A stretch of 64,000 bases of DNA, taken from contig NC_092653.1 in the NCBI RefSeq assembly GCF_032118995.1, positions 21,409,202 to 21,473,201 on the forward strand, in the 5' to 3' direction. Shown piece by piece: positions 55,801 through 64,000 of this stretch (position 1 is the first letter of the stretch; every line of letters begins with the position of its first letter). This DNA comes from Asterias amurensis (taxonomy: Eukaryota; Echinodermata; Asteroidea; Forcipulatida; Asteriidae). A model generated the notes under the pieces. That model was given only the letters and a program-made list of their open reading frames with translations. It did no database searches and was not told the origin of the DNA. Made by a program: the position numbers and the translations under genes.

Positions 55801-58800
55801 GAAAAAAATATTTCAAACCTCGAATGTTCAACTGTCAAAGTGTCTGTAATTCTATTTTTTTAACGTTTTTTTAACAAAAGTGCGTTTATGAATGGGAATA
55901 AAAGAGTAGAGACTCGTTCTTAAACGTCCGTTTAAAACCTTGCAGGGTCGTTTCCATGCGCTCGGGCCTTTATCACTCAGCAATTCGACCCTGCCGGCTT
56001 TATACGACCGTGTAAGAACTCGTCGCTACCCTTTTATTCCCTTATTTTTTATGAAAATAACAAATAAAACATAAAGCCATGGCACTCTTTACAGTGCAGT
56101 TTATAGGTTATAGACTTATCTGAGAATTATATTTATTATATAACTGTAAAAAAAACCTAAAAGTTCTTCATAACAATTCAATTAGGAAATGAACTTTAAT
56201 ATTAAAAAAGCAAAAAATTGTGAAGAAAGAACACTATACAGGATGCATTCAACCCTGATATAATGAAAGTTAATGAACTCCCCTGACCCTTGCAAACTTG
56301 ACTTTTATTGCTTACACTAATTCTTGTCTTTTCTCAACAGACATCGGAAGAACTTAAAAGTGAAAATCAAGAAACTGTTTCTGCTGCCAGTAACGGCCAG
56401 AAATGTGAAGACAACTCAACAGAGGAGAGGCGAAAAGATGACGCTAAGCGCGATAGTCCAGACCCTAGTGAATCAAGTGCAAAGAAGAGCAAAACGGAAG
56501 ATGATGATGATGTTGAGATGATTGAAGATGATGAGGATAATGGCAGTGAGGGGATTAAGAAAGGTTTAGGTGTCAAGATGAGGAGAAAATCTCAAGAAGA
56601 TGACGTTCAGATGATTGACGTCGATGAAAAGTCCAAAGTCGTAGAGAAGAGTTTTGCAGAGGCACAGCGAGCCATCTTGATGAAGGCAGCGTCAAAGTGT
56701 CAGTGACTGTTTCATGTCGATATTTCAGTGACTTTCATGACGATATTTATTTTGGCATTCTTGAGACCACTTTGTGATGTTTTTTGGGGGGCAGGATTGT
56801 TTCAACGGATGGTTGTAAGGTTGAGGTCTTCATGGTTTCAAGATGAGATATATTTTTAGCTGTGAAGAAAGAATCACTTGGCAACTGTTTGAGCGACATG
56901 TACAATGCAGGGCTGGAAGTACAAGGAGACCATGCCCTCTGTTGCCCCCTTGTCTTGTTGGCCTTGGTGCCCCTTCAAAAGTTTCCCATAGACTCGGCCG
57001 TTTTCCCTTGCCCTCTCAAAGATGAAATTCCAAGGCCTGCAATGGATTTTCAAATCTCTTTGTTGGTCTAGCATTTTTGTCTACACTGTCAAATTGAGAG
57101 AAAGGATTAGGCTCAAGTTTTGTACACCATTATTCATATAACGCAAACCGAGTTTTGCAGGCCAATATTTTTAGTCAAACAGAGTTGGTTGGTATTTGTA
57201 CACTGAGGCGCGCTACTTTGTTGTAAAGGGTTTGGTTACTTTTTGTAGGACAACCCCCAGCCAGCAAAGGGCACCAGCTAGCTATAAGGGAAATTTTAAT
57301 TTCTGTGGGAACATTCTAAGGCGCACAAAGGCAATGGTCAGGGTCTTGGAGGCCATTGCTTGTGTGAGCTTGGCGACTTTAATCCTTTATAGATGGATTG
57401 CACATGAGGTCGTTGGCCACCATCTTTGATGAAACGTTAACGCATGAAAGGCTATCATTGGCTGAGAGTTGTGCGCAGCGCGTGCACTTTTCCATTGTTT
57501 ATCATCAAGTATGGCGGTCGATGACACTTTGTGCAATCCATCTATTGTCTGTATACATGTGTGTGAAATTATTGCCAGGTTATTGCCAGATATTGCACCA
57601 ATATGCCATCGTGTTTACTCAATTTTGTTCGTTAGTCCAGGCTCCCTCCTTGTCAAGTCTCTACCACCTTCTGTCACCCAAGTGTGATCCACTCCATTTA
57701 ATCTTGTGTCGGAATGTTGTAATAGTAGCCTGTAACAGCCCTTATTCTTAACTGCGGCCAGTTTGCCCATTTGCTCTGTTGCTCTGCTGTGGCCGCCATG
57801 CCCCCTTAAAAAAATTCATATGGCAGCCAACTTGGCCTGCATGCCCTTCTTGAGAATGAATCCTCGTTTAATAATCAAATAATTTGATTGTTTTGGCTTT
57901 GGTGCCCCTTGGATTGGCCTGCGCATCCCTGGAATTTTGATGAAGCCATGGTCAAAGTGGCCTTCCCCTCTTTGGGAGTCTTTTGGACCGTCCTTTTCAC
58001 AGTTCTCGTCAGTAGTGCGTGTGCTCACACCTACGCGCGCAATACTGAGCAAATGCGTGCACGCTCAGTGCCGCAAAAAAAGGTACATGTTATATGTCTG
58101 CTGCTGCCAGCTTCTCAAAAGTCTCCCATTGTGTTGTCAAAACACGAACTGTCTGGTACCATTATCTTATGTTAGATTTGTCATTTCTGTGTACAGCTAA
58201 CTCTCCAGCCATGCAGATGGTCCATAGCTCTTCAGCAAGCAATAGTCCAGTACCAATGAACATGACCACCCAGTCTATGGGAAACAGTGCCAGTGCCTAC
58301 AGCTCCCTGGTCCAGATGAACGCCAAGTCGCAGATCCCAGGTAACAGGGGTAATGCAAACATTCCAACTTCTTTTACTAACCCTAACTAACGAGATGATA
58401 ATTGCTGTTTTCTGTTGCATGTTTGAATTGTTCAATTAAAGAAACTGGACACTATTGGTAATTGTCAAAGACCAGTCTTCTCACTTGAATTGTGTATCTC
58501 AACAAATGCACAAAATAGCGACCTGTGAAAATTTGAACACAATTGGTCGTCAAAGTCACGAGATAATAATGAAAGAAAAAACACTCTTATCACATGAAGT
58601 TGTGTGCTTTCAGATGCTTGATTTTGAGACCTCAAAATCTAAATCTGAGGTCTCGAAATCAAATTTGTGGAAAATTATTTCTTTCTTGAAAACTACATAA
58701 CCTCAGAGGGAGCGGTTTCTCACAACGTTTTATACTACCAACCTCTCCCCATTACTCGTTACGAAGTAAGGTTTTAATGCTAATAATTATTTTGAGTAAT

Positions 58801-61130
58801 TACCAATAGTGTCCACTGCCTTTCAACAGCTCTAGAAGGAAAAGATAGAGGATGATTTACACCGGATTGCAGTTACAGGCCTGTATGGTTTATTTTTGAA
58901 AGGGCAAGGTCACCCAGGCATTTACTCCTTGGTAAAGGGCACCCTGTGAGGAAACTGTAAATCAAGGGCACCAAGGCAATGACCAAGGGGCATGGAGGCA
59001 TTCACCTTTGTTGCCTCCGTGAAGTATCAGACCTGAACTCTTACAGAAAAAGATAGGGGTTGATTTACACCCAATTGCAGTTGTATAGAATCATCTTACA
59101 GAAAACAGCAACTATTTTCACTAAGTACTCTTACTTTAGAAATATTGATGTGAGTGGCATGCTTGTATGAGCAGTTTAACTCAATGTTATTGCAATATGA
59201 AAAGAAAAACTGCAGTTGTATAATTATTTTTCGTTGCTACTTGTGTTACATTGGCCACAAGAATAAAATAAACTTGTATTCTTAATTAATTCATTGATTT
59301 GAAAAGTTTCAATTAGCAAATTTCACAAGAGGAAGTCATAAAACTAGAGTAACCATCCTTCTATGCCATGTTGCTAAATAGCCTTTGAAGTATGGCGGAC
59401 GTGATAGGAGTGTACCGGTTTGGATAATCTACCCAAACCTTATAGTGTTGTAGTATTGTGTTCGCCATATCTAAAAATGGCTCAATGAAAAGTCCATTTC
59501 AAAATGTAAACTATGAACAACAATACTAAAGCTTTTATAACATTTGTTTTTACAATTCCACTAATGCATATTAAGCGCTGTATAATATCAGTACTTTCCC
59601 CAGTTCTGTGAAAAAAGAAATATCCACCGGCAAATCACTCGGGTTGGATTTGAACCCACGACCTTTGCATGTCTAGAGCAGATGTCTTGCCACAAGACCA
59701 CTGAGCTAGCCCAGTGGCTAGAGGCAATTCAAATCCTTTTATTAGCAGCTGGTACTAGTAGCTTTACCAGGCCCAGGTGTAAACTGTGTTTTCTGAATTA
59801 TCTTTGCAGTATTATCATTAACCAACCGGACAGTAGCCCCACAGAGCAAGTATGCAGAGCTACTGGCTGTCATTGAAGACATGGGACGAGACATTAGACC
59901 AACGTATTCTGGGAGCAGAACAGCCACAGAACGTCTTAAAAGAGGTAAAGATTTATCAATAGACCCGAAATATGCTAATTACATCCATGCATGCGTACAG
60001 ACCCTTTCGGTTTCAAATGCCATAGAGATGTGCACTAAGCAGTCACACAATCACGTTTGTGCAGACGCAGCCATTAGTCACATACAAAACAGCACAATGG
60101 GCAACTTACATATTTCATGGGAAGGGTCTACTGGATGGACAGGACATAATGAAAAAAATGCACAGTCAGTCAATGAAGACAAGTTCAGGGTTTGCCTGCA
60201 TTTTTTTAAGTTACTAACCAGTGGAACAATAAACTTGTCATTTTGCTAGTCTGCCAGCTGTTAAAAACCCTTATAGCTCATTCATGTTTGTTGTATTTCC
60301 TTAAAGGCACTGGACACTATTGGTAATTACTCAAAATAGTTGTTAGCATAAAAACTTGTAACAAGCAATGGAGAGCTGTCGATAGTATAAAACATTGTGA
60401 GAAGCGGCACCCTCCGTTTTTGAGAAACGAGAAAAGAGAAGGGTGTTTTTGCTTTCATTATTCTCCTGTAACTTGGATGACCATCATCGAGTCCAAGTTT
60501 CCACAGATTTGTTATATAATGGTGATCGTAATCTCAGAATTCAGCGGTTAGCAGAGCCATGAAATTGGGCCCTGACTGCTGAAGTTATGTCAAATTTGTC
60601 CCAAAATTACAACTACTGTGTTTATGCCTCCAAAATTATATCAACAACTGATACAAAAGTTTGGATTGATTTTCATAATGTTTATATCTATATATACATT
60701 TTTTTTTTGGGGGGGGGGGGGGTTGAACAAAGTATTTACTAGAGTGGGATTTGAACCAGCGGCCTCCGGATTAACAGGCCGGCGCCCTACCAACTGAGCT
60801 ATCTAGCCCTATGTTTGCGATGTCCCTATTTTGTCAATATCTTTGTTCGGGGTGCCAGTCAGAAGCCATAAAATCGTTAACTGCCATGTAGCCAGGGATC
60901 ACACCCAAATTACGATACAACCTGGGAAGCGGCAGCCAGGGGATCACGTTAAGGGGATGCGACTTTTTGTTTCAGATATCAATATAAACCACAAGGGAAA
61001 CTGACTGGGTAAAATTTTAAATTGTTAATATTTTTATAACGCTGATTGTTTTCTCTATCTAGGTATTGTCCACGCACGAGCCCTAGTCAGAGAATGCCTT
61101 GCCGAGACGGAGCGGAGTGCAAGATCATGA
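52890..61130 (+). CDS. CDK2AP1: CDK2-associated protein 1/2 (DOC-1), NuRD subunit
   Basis: Small nuclear protein of the NuRD chromatin complex, also reported as a CDK2 partner. Exons 52890-52923, 58197-58340, 59810-59944, 61063-61130, all split in phase 1, give 126 aa (human CDK2AP2 126, CDK2AP1 115). The conserved C-terminal half is unmistakable: [54 protein letters not shown]. The N-terminal part is Ser/Pro/Met-rich and disordered, as in the family. Exon 1 ([11 protein letters not shown]) is assigned because it has a start, a GGGTAAGA donor and the exact phase needed for exon 2; it is the least sure part. Intron 1 contains a complete THAP gene. The choice between AP1 and AP2 is not meaningful outside vertebrates. 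Confidence 0.9.
53434..56706 (+). CDS. THAP-domain protein nested in intron 1 of CDK2AP
   Basis: Probable sequence-specific DNA-binding protein of 261 aa. Exons 53434-53680, 54404-54492, 55239-55322, 56341-56706, in phase. The N-terminal zinc finger is of C2CH type: CCVPGCNH begins it, WKQWYELW supplies the conserved Trp region, and SRVCSCHF gives the last Cys and His. [11 protein letters not shown] occupies the place of the AVPTIF box that closes the domain. The start CCVPGC is closest to THAP11-type proteins. The C-terminal half is unstructured: Ser/Glu-rich, an acidic run near residues 190-205 ([13 protein letters not shown]), and [11 protein letters not shown], which repeats the (V/Q)MI-D/E pattern. 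No coiled coil is obvious. The exact family member is not assignable. Joining of exons 3 and 4 rests on splice sites and phase only. Confidence 0.78.
54568..54945. mobile_element. TTAA MITE family 3
   Basis: Second fold-back copy, with TTAA flanks, in THAP intron 2 (also CDK2AP intron 1). Confidence 0.88.
55342..55542 (+). mobile_element. Possible short LINE remnant
   Basis: [19 protein letters not shown] and FKNGLKSHD resemble the R-x-F-S-x-x-G--LWN-LP...FK--LK end of non-LTR RT proteins. It directly follows THAP exon 3, in its third intron. Weak by eye. Confidence 0.35.
55885..56045. repeat. Fold-back with GGGAATAAAAG arms
   Basis: GGGAATAAAAGAGTAGAGAC mirrors GTCGCTACCCTTTTATTCCC; inner arms CTCGTTCTTA / GTAAGAACTCG. 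In THAP intron 3. Confidence 0.6.
58440..58822 (-). mobile_element. TTAA MITE family 1, reverse
   Basis: Copy in the opposite sense in CDK2AP intron 2. TTAA on the left; the right site now reads TCAA. Confidence 0.8.
58876..59035. mobile_element. CAGGCCTG-ended MITE
   Basis: Same family (TTTTTGAAAGGGCAAGG, AAGGGCACC, GTGAAGTATCAGACCTG), in CDK2AP intron 2. Confidence 0.68.
59570..59738 (-). mobile_element. SINE B, diverged
   Basis: Reverse copy in CDK2AP intron 2: TTGGATTTGAACCCACGACC and CTAGAGGCAATTCAAATCC. It ends about 70 bp before exon 3. Confidence 0.6.
60306..60521 (+). mobile_element. TTAA MITE family 1, truncated
   Basis: Begins after TTAA with AGGCACTGGACACTATTGG, lacks the middle and right end, and continues at 60522 into the end of a GGGCCCAATTTCATG fold-back. 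Other partial copies: 8100-8201, 37107-37312 and, much decayed, 51110-51393. Confidence 0.7.
60746..60830 (-). other. tRNA-like sequence, pseudo-tRNA or SINE head
   Basis: Minus strand: TAGCTCAGTTGGTAGGGCG (A box) and GGTTCAAATCC (B box), with GTT in the anticodon position (Asn). The T-stem pairs poorly, so a functional tRNA is unlikely. A weaker tRNA-like stretch is at 43684-43780 (minus). Confidence 0.4.
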
Positions 61131-62071
61131 TGTACACATCTCTAACCATGTCAACTGTAATATACAACCCTTCCTGGACATGTTTTTAAGAACATTTATG
61201 GTCACAGTATTTTTTTATGACCGTTACGAGTAAAACTACTCTTTGTTGAAACAATCTGTCTTTATAGTTTCTTTGGATGGAAATGTAGAGCTCTGTGAAA
61301 GCTGGACGGATAAACTTTTGATGTTACTGCGCTGTGAGAGAGTTAGTATGTAAAAGATTAAGATCTCAAAGAAGAGTGAAAAACTACAATAGAAAACATT
61401 AATGGTAATCATCCATTTTTGGTAGGCACTATACTAGAGTGGTGTCGGCTGCCCGGGGGCTTTTCTACCTGTCATGCGCATTTCCCATGTGCTTGATTAC
61501 TCGCGTGCGCACTTGGTAAATAGCACCTGGCACGTGATGATGAATGGGCCAGTGAGAACTCAAACTCGATCATGACTATGTCTGAGGTATAGTAATATTA
61601 GTTATAACTTGAAAGTGCAAATGGTATACTGAAAAACAGCTAGTCTTTGCACAAGCTTGGAAAGAGATATACATGTATTGCTTTCTGTTGTCCATACAGC
61701 GCATGTGAAAACAAATCTATCAAAATTTGAATTTGCATACTCAACGGCTGGACATAGGAAAATGTCTTCAATACAAATTTTCATTTACAGCACAGAAAAT
61801 ATCAATGGAGTTATTGATCAGTCAGCAGTGATAGTTCAAGTTTGCCGGAAGATAAAGTGTTATTTCACCCAAGTTCGTCATGTTTTACAAGAGCCTCCGA
61901 AAAGGTCATGCATTTGCAATATGGTGTCTGTTAAAAGGAACATTTAAGTTAACATAAAAGTTAACCATTTCTTGTAACATTTGCCAGTGAGTTGACCACC
62001 AATTTGAAATCATTCAACTTGACAGGTAGTGAAGGGTGGCATAATTGTCCACAGAACGGTCTGTTTAGTTT

Positions 62072-62450
62072 GAAAGCATTGGACACTATTGGTAATTATT
62101 CAAAATAATTATTAGCATAAAATCTCACTTGGTAACGAGTAATGGGGAGAGGTTGATAGCACAAAACATTGTGAGAAACGGCTCCCTCTGAAGTAATGTA
62201 GTTTTCGAGAACGAAGTAATTTTCCACAAATTTGATTCCGAGACCTCGGAATTAGAATTTGAGGTCTCAAAATCAAGCATCTGAAAGCACACAACTTTGT
62301 GTGACAAGGGTGTTTTTTCTTCCATTATTTTCTCGTAACTTCGACACCCATCGAGTTCAAACTTTCACAGGTTTGTTATTTTGTGCATGTGTTGAGATAC
62401 ACCAGGTGAGAAGACTGGTCTTTGACAATTACCAAAGGTGTCCAGTGTCT
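62072..62450 (+). mobile_element. TTAA MITE family 1
   Basis: Nearly full copy; right flank TTAA, left flank changed to TTGA. Confidence 0.8.
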
Positions 62451-62948
62451 TTAAACAATAAGATCAATGCATTCCTGACATGATATTGCTGGCTTGTATT
62501 TAATGCATCTACTGTGTAAAACCATGTGGAAGATGTTAACTGGTCAAACAGTACGAGGGTTAAACATGTTTGTACAGTAAGTTTATTAAAACTGTAAACC
62601 CCTAGCTAGGACTGTATGTTAGATATCCTTACAACCTATCGGATTAATCAGCCAGTGTAGGAATGTATAGGAAAACAAATCATCTACACAAATATTACAA
62701 AATTTAAAATTTTGAACTAAGGAGTTTATCGGTGAAACATCGCTGTATGTAAGTTCAATTTCCTTCTGTGATGACAAATATGTTGAGATTTTAACAGTTC
62801 AAGATGTCCAATAATGTAAAGATTCATAATCAAGAGTCATTGGACTTGCTTGCTAGCTAAACTTATAAAAAACATTCAAATGTTTGAAGGAATCACTCGG
62901 CAAAGATATTGTTTTACATATTTTTATGTCTGTGCTAAAAGCTTTAAG

Positions 62949-63035
62949 AGTTGAAACCAACGGTTCTTTTCAGAACCACCCCAACTCTTTAGAGATAGTC
63001 ATTACATGGTGTTACCGCAAACCTTTCTATATCTT
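62949..63035 (+). repeat. Repeat with canonical histone-type 3' stem-loop
   Basis: 62962-62977 is GGTTCT-TTTC-AGAACC between CCAAC and ACCCC, the shape and flanks of the replication-dependent histone mRNA stem-loop. No histone reading frame is nearby. Homologous to 5855-5935. Confidence 0.55.
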
Positions 63036-63208
63036 AATAAGTTAATTTTTTTTATGTGAGACAGTCAATAAAGAAATTGAAATATTACACACATGACTTA
63101 ATTTCATTAATTTTATTGTCTGTTTATTGCATAATATTAGTAATAAAATGATGAGGGATATAGGATGTGATAGTTGAACAACATTGATAAAATGTCTGTA
63201 AACATTTT

Positions 63209-63394
63209 CAGGGCTGTATGCTTCGTTTTTGAAAGGGCAAGGGCACCAAGGCATTTTTTTCTTGGTAAAGGGCACCCTATGATGAAATAGCAAATTTGTA
63301 CTGGAGCATTTCAAGGGCACCAAGGCAATGACCAGGGGACACGGAGGCAATCGCCTTCAATCGCCTCCGTTGCCTCCGTGAAGTATCAGGCCTG
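63209..63394. mobile_element. CAGGCCTG-ended MITE
   Basis: Same family, ending 90 bp below the MTRFR stop codon. A reverse, diverged copy is at 56905-57046, and weaker pieces lie in 57240-57330 and 57780-57940. Confidence 0.7.
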
Positions 63395-63483
63395 CATTTT
63401 TAAAAAGAACTTGAATGTTTTTTGCACTTCATATTTTCTGGTCAAACTTAAAATATATCTGGAAAACACTATAAGGAAGATCT

Positions 63484-63708
63484 TCAAAATTTATTTTCCT
63501 CATCTGTCTCGTTTAACTTTTCCTTCATCATCTTAAGTCTCTCCAGCTTCACTTTTGTGCGTCGTGTCTTCTCGCTCATCTTCTTCAGGTGTGCTTTTTT
63601 CTGCTTGTAGAGGGCGCTGTTCTCGCCATTGTAAAGCACATCCAGTCTTTCCCGCATCAGCACTCTGGCGATTTTTTGGTTTTCAACAACAGATCGTGTC
63701 TGATGACA
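63484..63708 (-). CDS. MTRFR: Mitochondrial translation release factor in rescue, last exon
   Basis: C-terminal 74 residues of a ribosome-rescue factor (C12orf65/MTRFR) acting in mitochondria. The acceptor CTCAACAG lies just above 63708. The exon reads CHQTRSVVENQKIAR, MRERLDVLYNGENS, then a Lys/Arg-rich helix ending EKLNETDEENKF. Human MTRFR has CHQTRSVDQNRKLAR, EKVDVFYNGENS and a basic tail, so the match is clear. The GGQ-bearing exon(s) lie beyond the right edge. The gene points towards CDK2AP, with about 2.35 kb between the stop codons. Confidence 0.9.
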   Translation of the reverse strand, partial: CHQTRSVVENQKIARVLMRERLDVLYNGENSALYKQKKAHLKKMSEKTRRTKVKLERLKMMKEKLNETDEENKF

Positions 63709-64000
63709 CTGTTGAGGAAAAAGAAAGTTTTTTCATAAGTTTACAAAACCGTAAATAAATACAGCGTAGCAAGTGAATGAAAGACCCTAGACCAAAAAGG
63801 CTTTGGGAAATAGTGCAGGCATGCACTGCATTTTTGTTGATTGCCTTATTATTTATGGATTACAATTGGCCCTCCTATGTATGAATTATTAAGTGAGGTA
63901 GCCTATTCAAATTGAATACATTACTTTAAATCCTCTTCAATAAAGAGATTAAGATTAAGACACATTTGGACAAAGAAAAGGATGCCAATCAATCTCCCTC
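63709..64000. other. Last MTRFR intron, right edge
   Basis: Sequence upstream of the MTRFR acceptor on the minus strand. AT-rich, with no exon or repeat I recognise. Confidence 0.4.

Larger units (their letters stand above)
61131..63483. other. Region between the converging CDK2AP and MTRFR ends
   Basis: 3' untranslated sequence of both genes is expected here. It holds a repeat shared with 2940-3030 (61460-61545), a TTAA MITE (62072-62450), a histone-type stem-loop repeat (62949-63035) and a CAGGCCTG-ended MITE (63209-63394). No other gene seen. Confidence 0.5.

Noticed and set aside
60746-60830. Functional tRNA-Asn gene (minus)
   Set aside because: A and B boxes are good, but the T-stem and acceptor pairing are poor.
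62949-62990. Histone gene 3' end
   Set aside because: No histone reading frame upstream on either strand, and the same block recurs elsewhere as part of a repeat.
63042-63350. 102-codon frame shared with 40965-41150
   Set aside because: Translation of the CAGGCCTG-ended MITE on its minus strand; no coding signature.

Overview
This is a repeat-rich animal nuclear genome window with spliced protein genes, and no bacterial or organellar features. Gene content and protein similarity point to an invertebrate deuterostome. Dense palindromic MITEs, tRNA-derived SINEs and CR1/L2-like LINE tails fit an echinoderm best, though the species cannot be named from the sequence. The introns I could model start with GT and end with AG, and reading phases match across the exons.

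Layout. (1) 79-18391, minus strand: twelve exons of a carboxypeptidase D gene that continues past the left edge. It has two complete metallocarboxypeptidase domains and the start of a third that lacks the zinc-binding His. (2) 20583-24312, plus: a seven-exon CDP-alcohol phosphatidyltransferase close to CDIPT (phosphatidylinositol synthase), with one metal-binding Asp replaced by Asn. It is head-to-head with the CPD gene. (3) 31296-42601, minus: complete eleven-exon mitochondrial elongation factor Tu (TUFM). (4) 42905-47949, plus: complete four-exon AIP (AH-receptor-interacting, FKBP/TPR co-chaperone), head-to-head with TUFM across about 300 bp. (5) 52890-61130, plus: a four-exon CDK2AP1/2 (DOC-1) gene of the NuRD complex, whose first intron contains (6) a same-strand four-exon THAP-domain gene (53434-56706). 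(7) 63484-63708, minus: last exon of MTRFR (C12orf65), the mitochondrial ribosome-rescue factor. CDK2AP and MTRFR are tail-to-tail, as their human orthologues are on 12q24.31.

The genes are unrelated housekeeping genes, not an operon. Two of them (TUFM, MTRFR) serve mitochondrial translation.

Much of the remainder is mobile DNA: at least four TTAA-target MITE families, hAT-like and Mutator-like non-autonomous elements with readable target duplications, several fold-back families, three or more tRNA-headed SINE families, LINE 3' ends, a Merlin/ISXO2-like transposase fragment, and an 18-unit 65-bp satellite grown inside a fold-back MITE. Several elements carry hammerhead-like or histone-type stem-loop motifs. 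Nested insertions allow some relative dating.

I saw no CRISPR array, rRNA or convincing functional tRNA.
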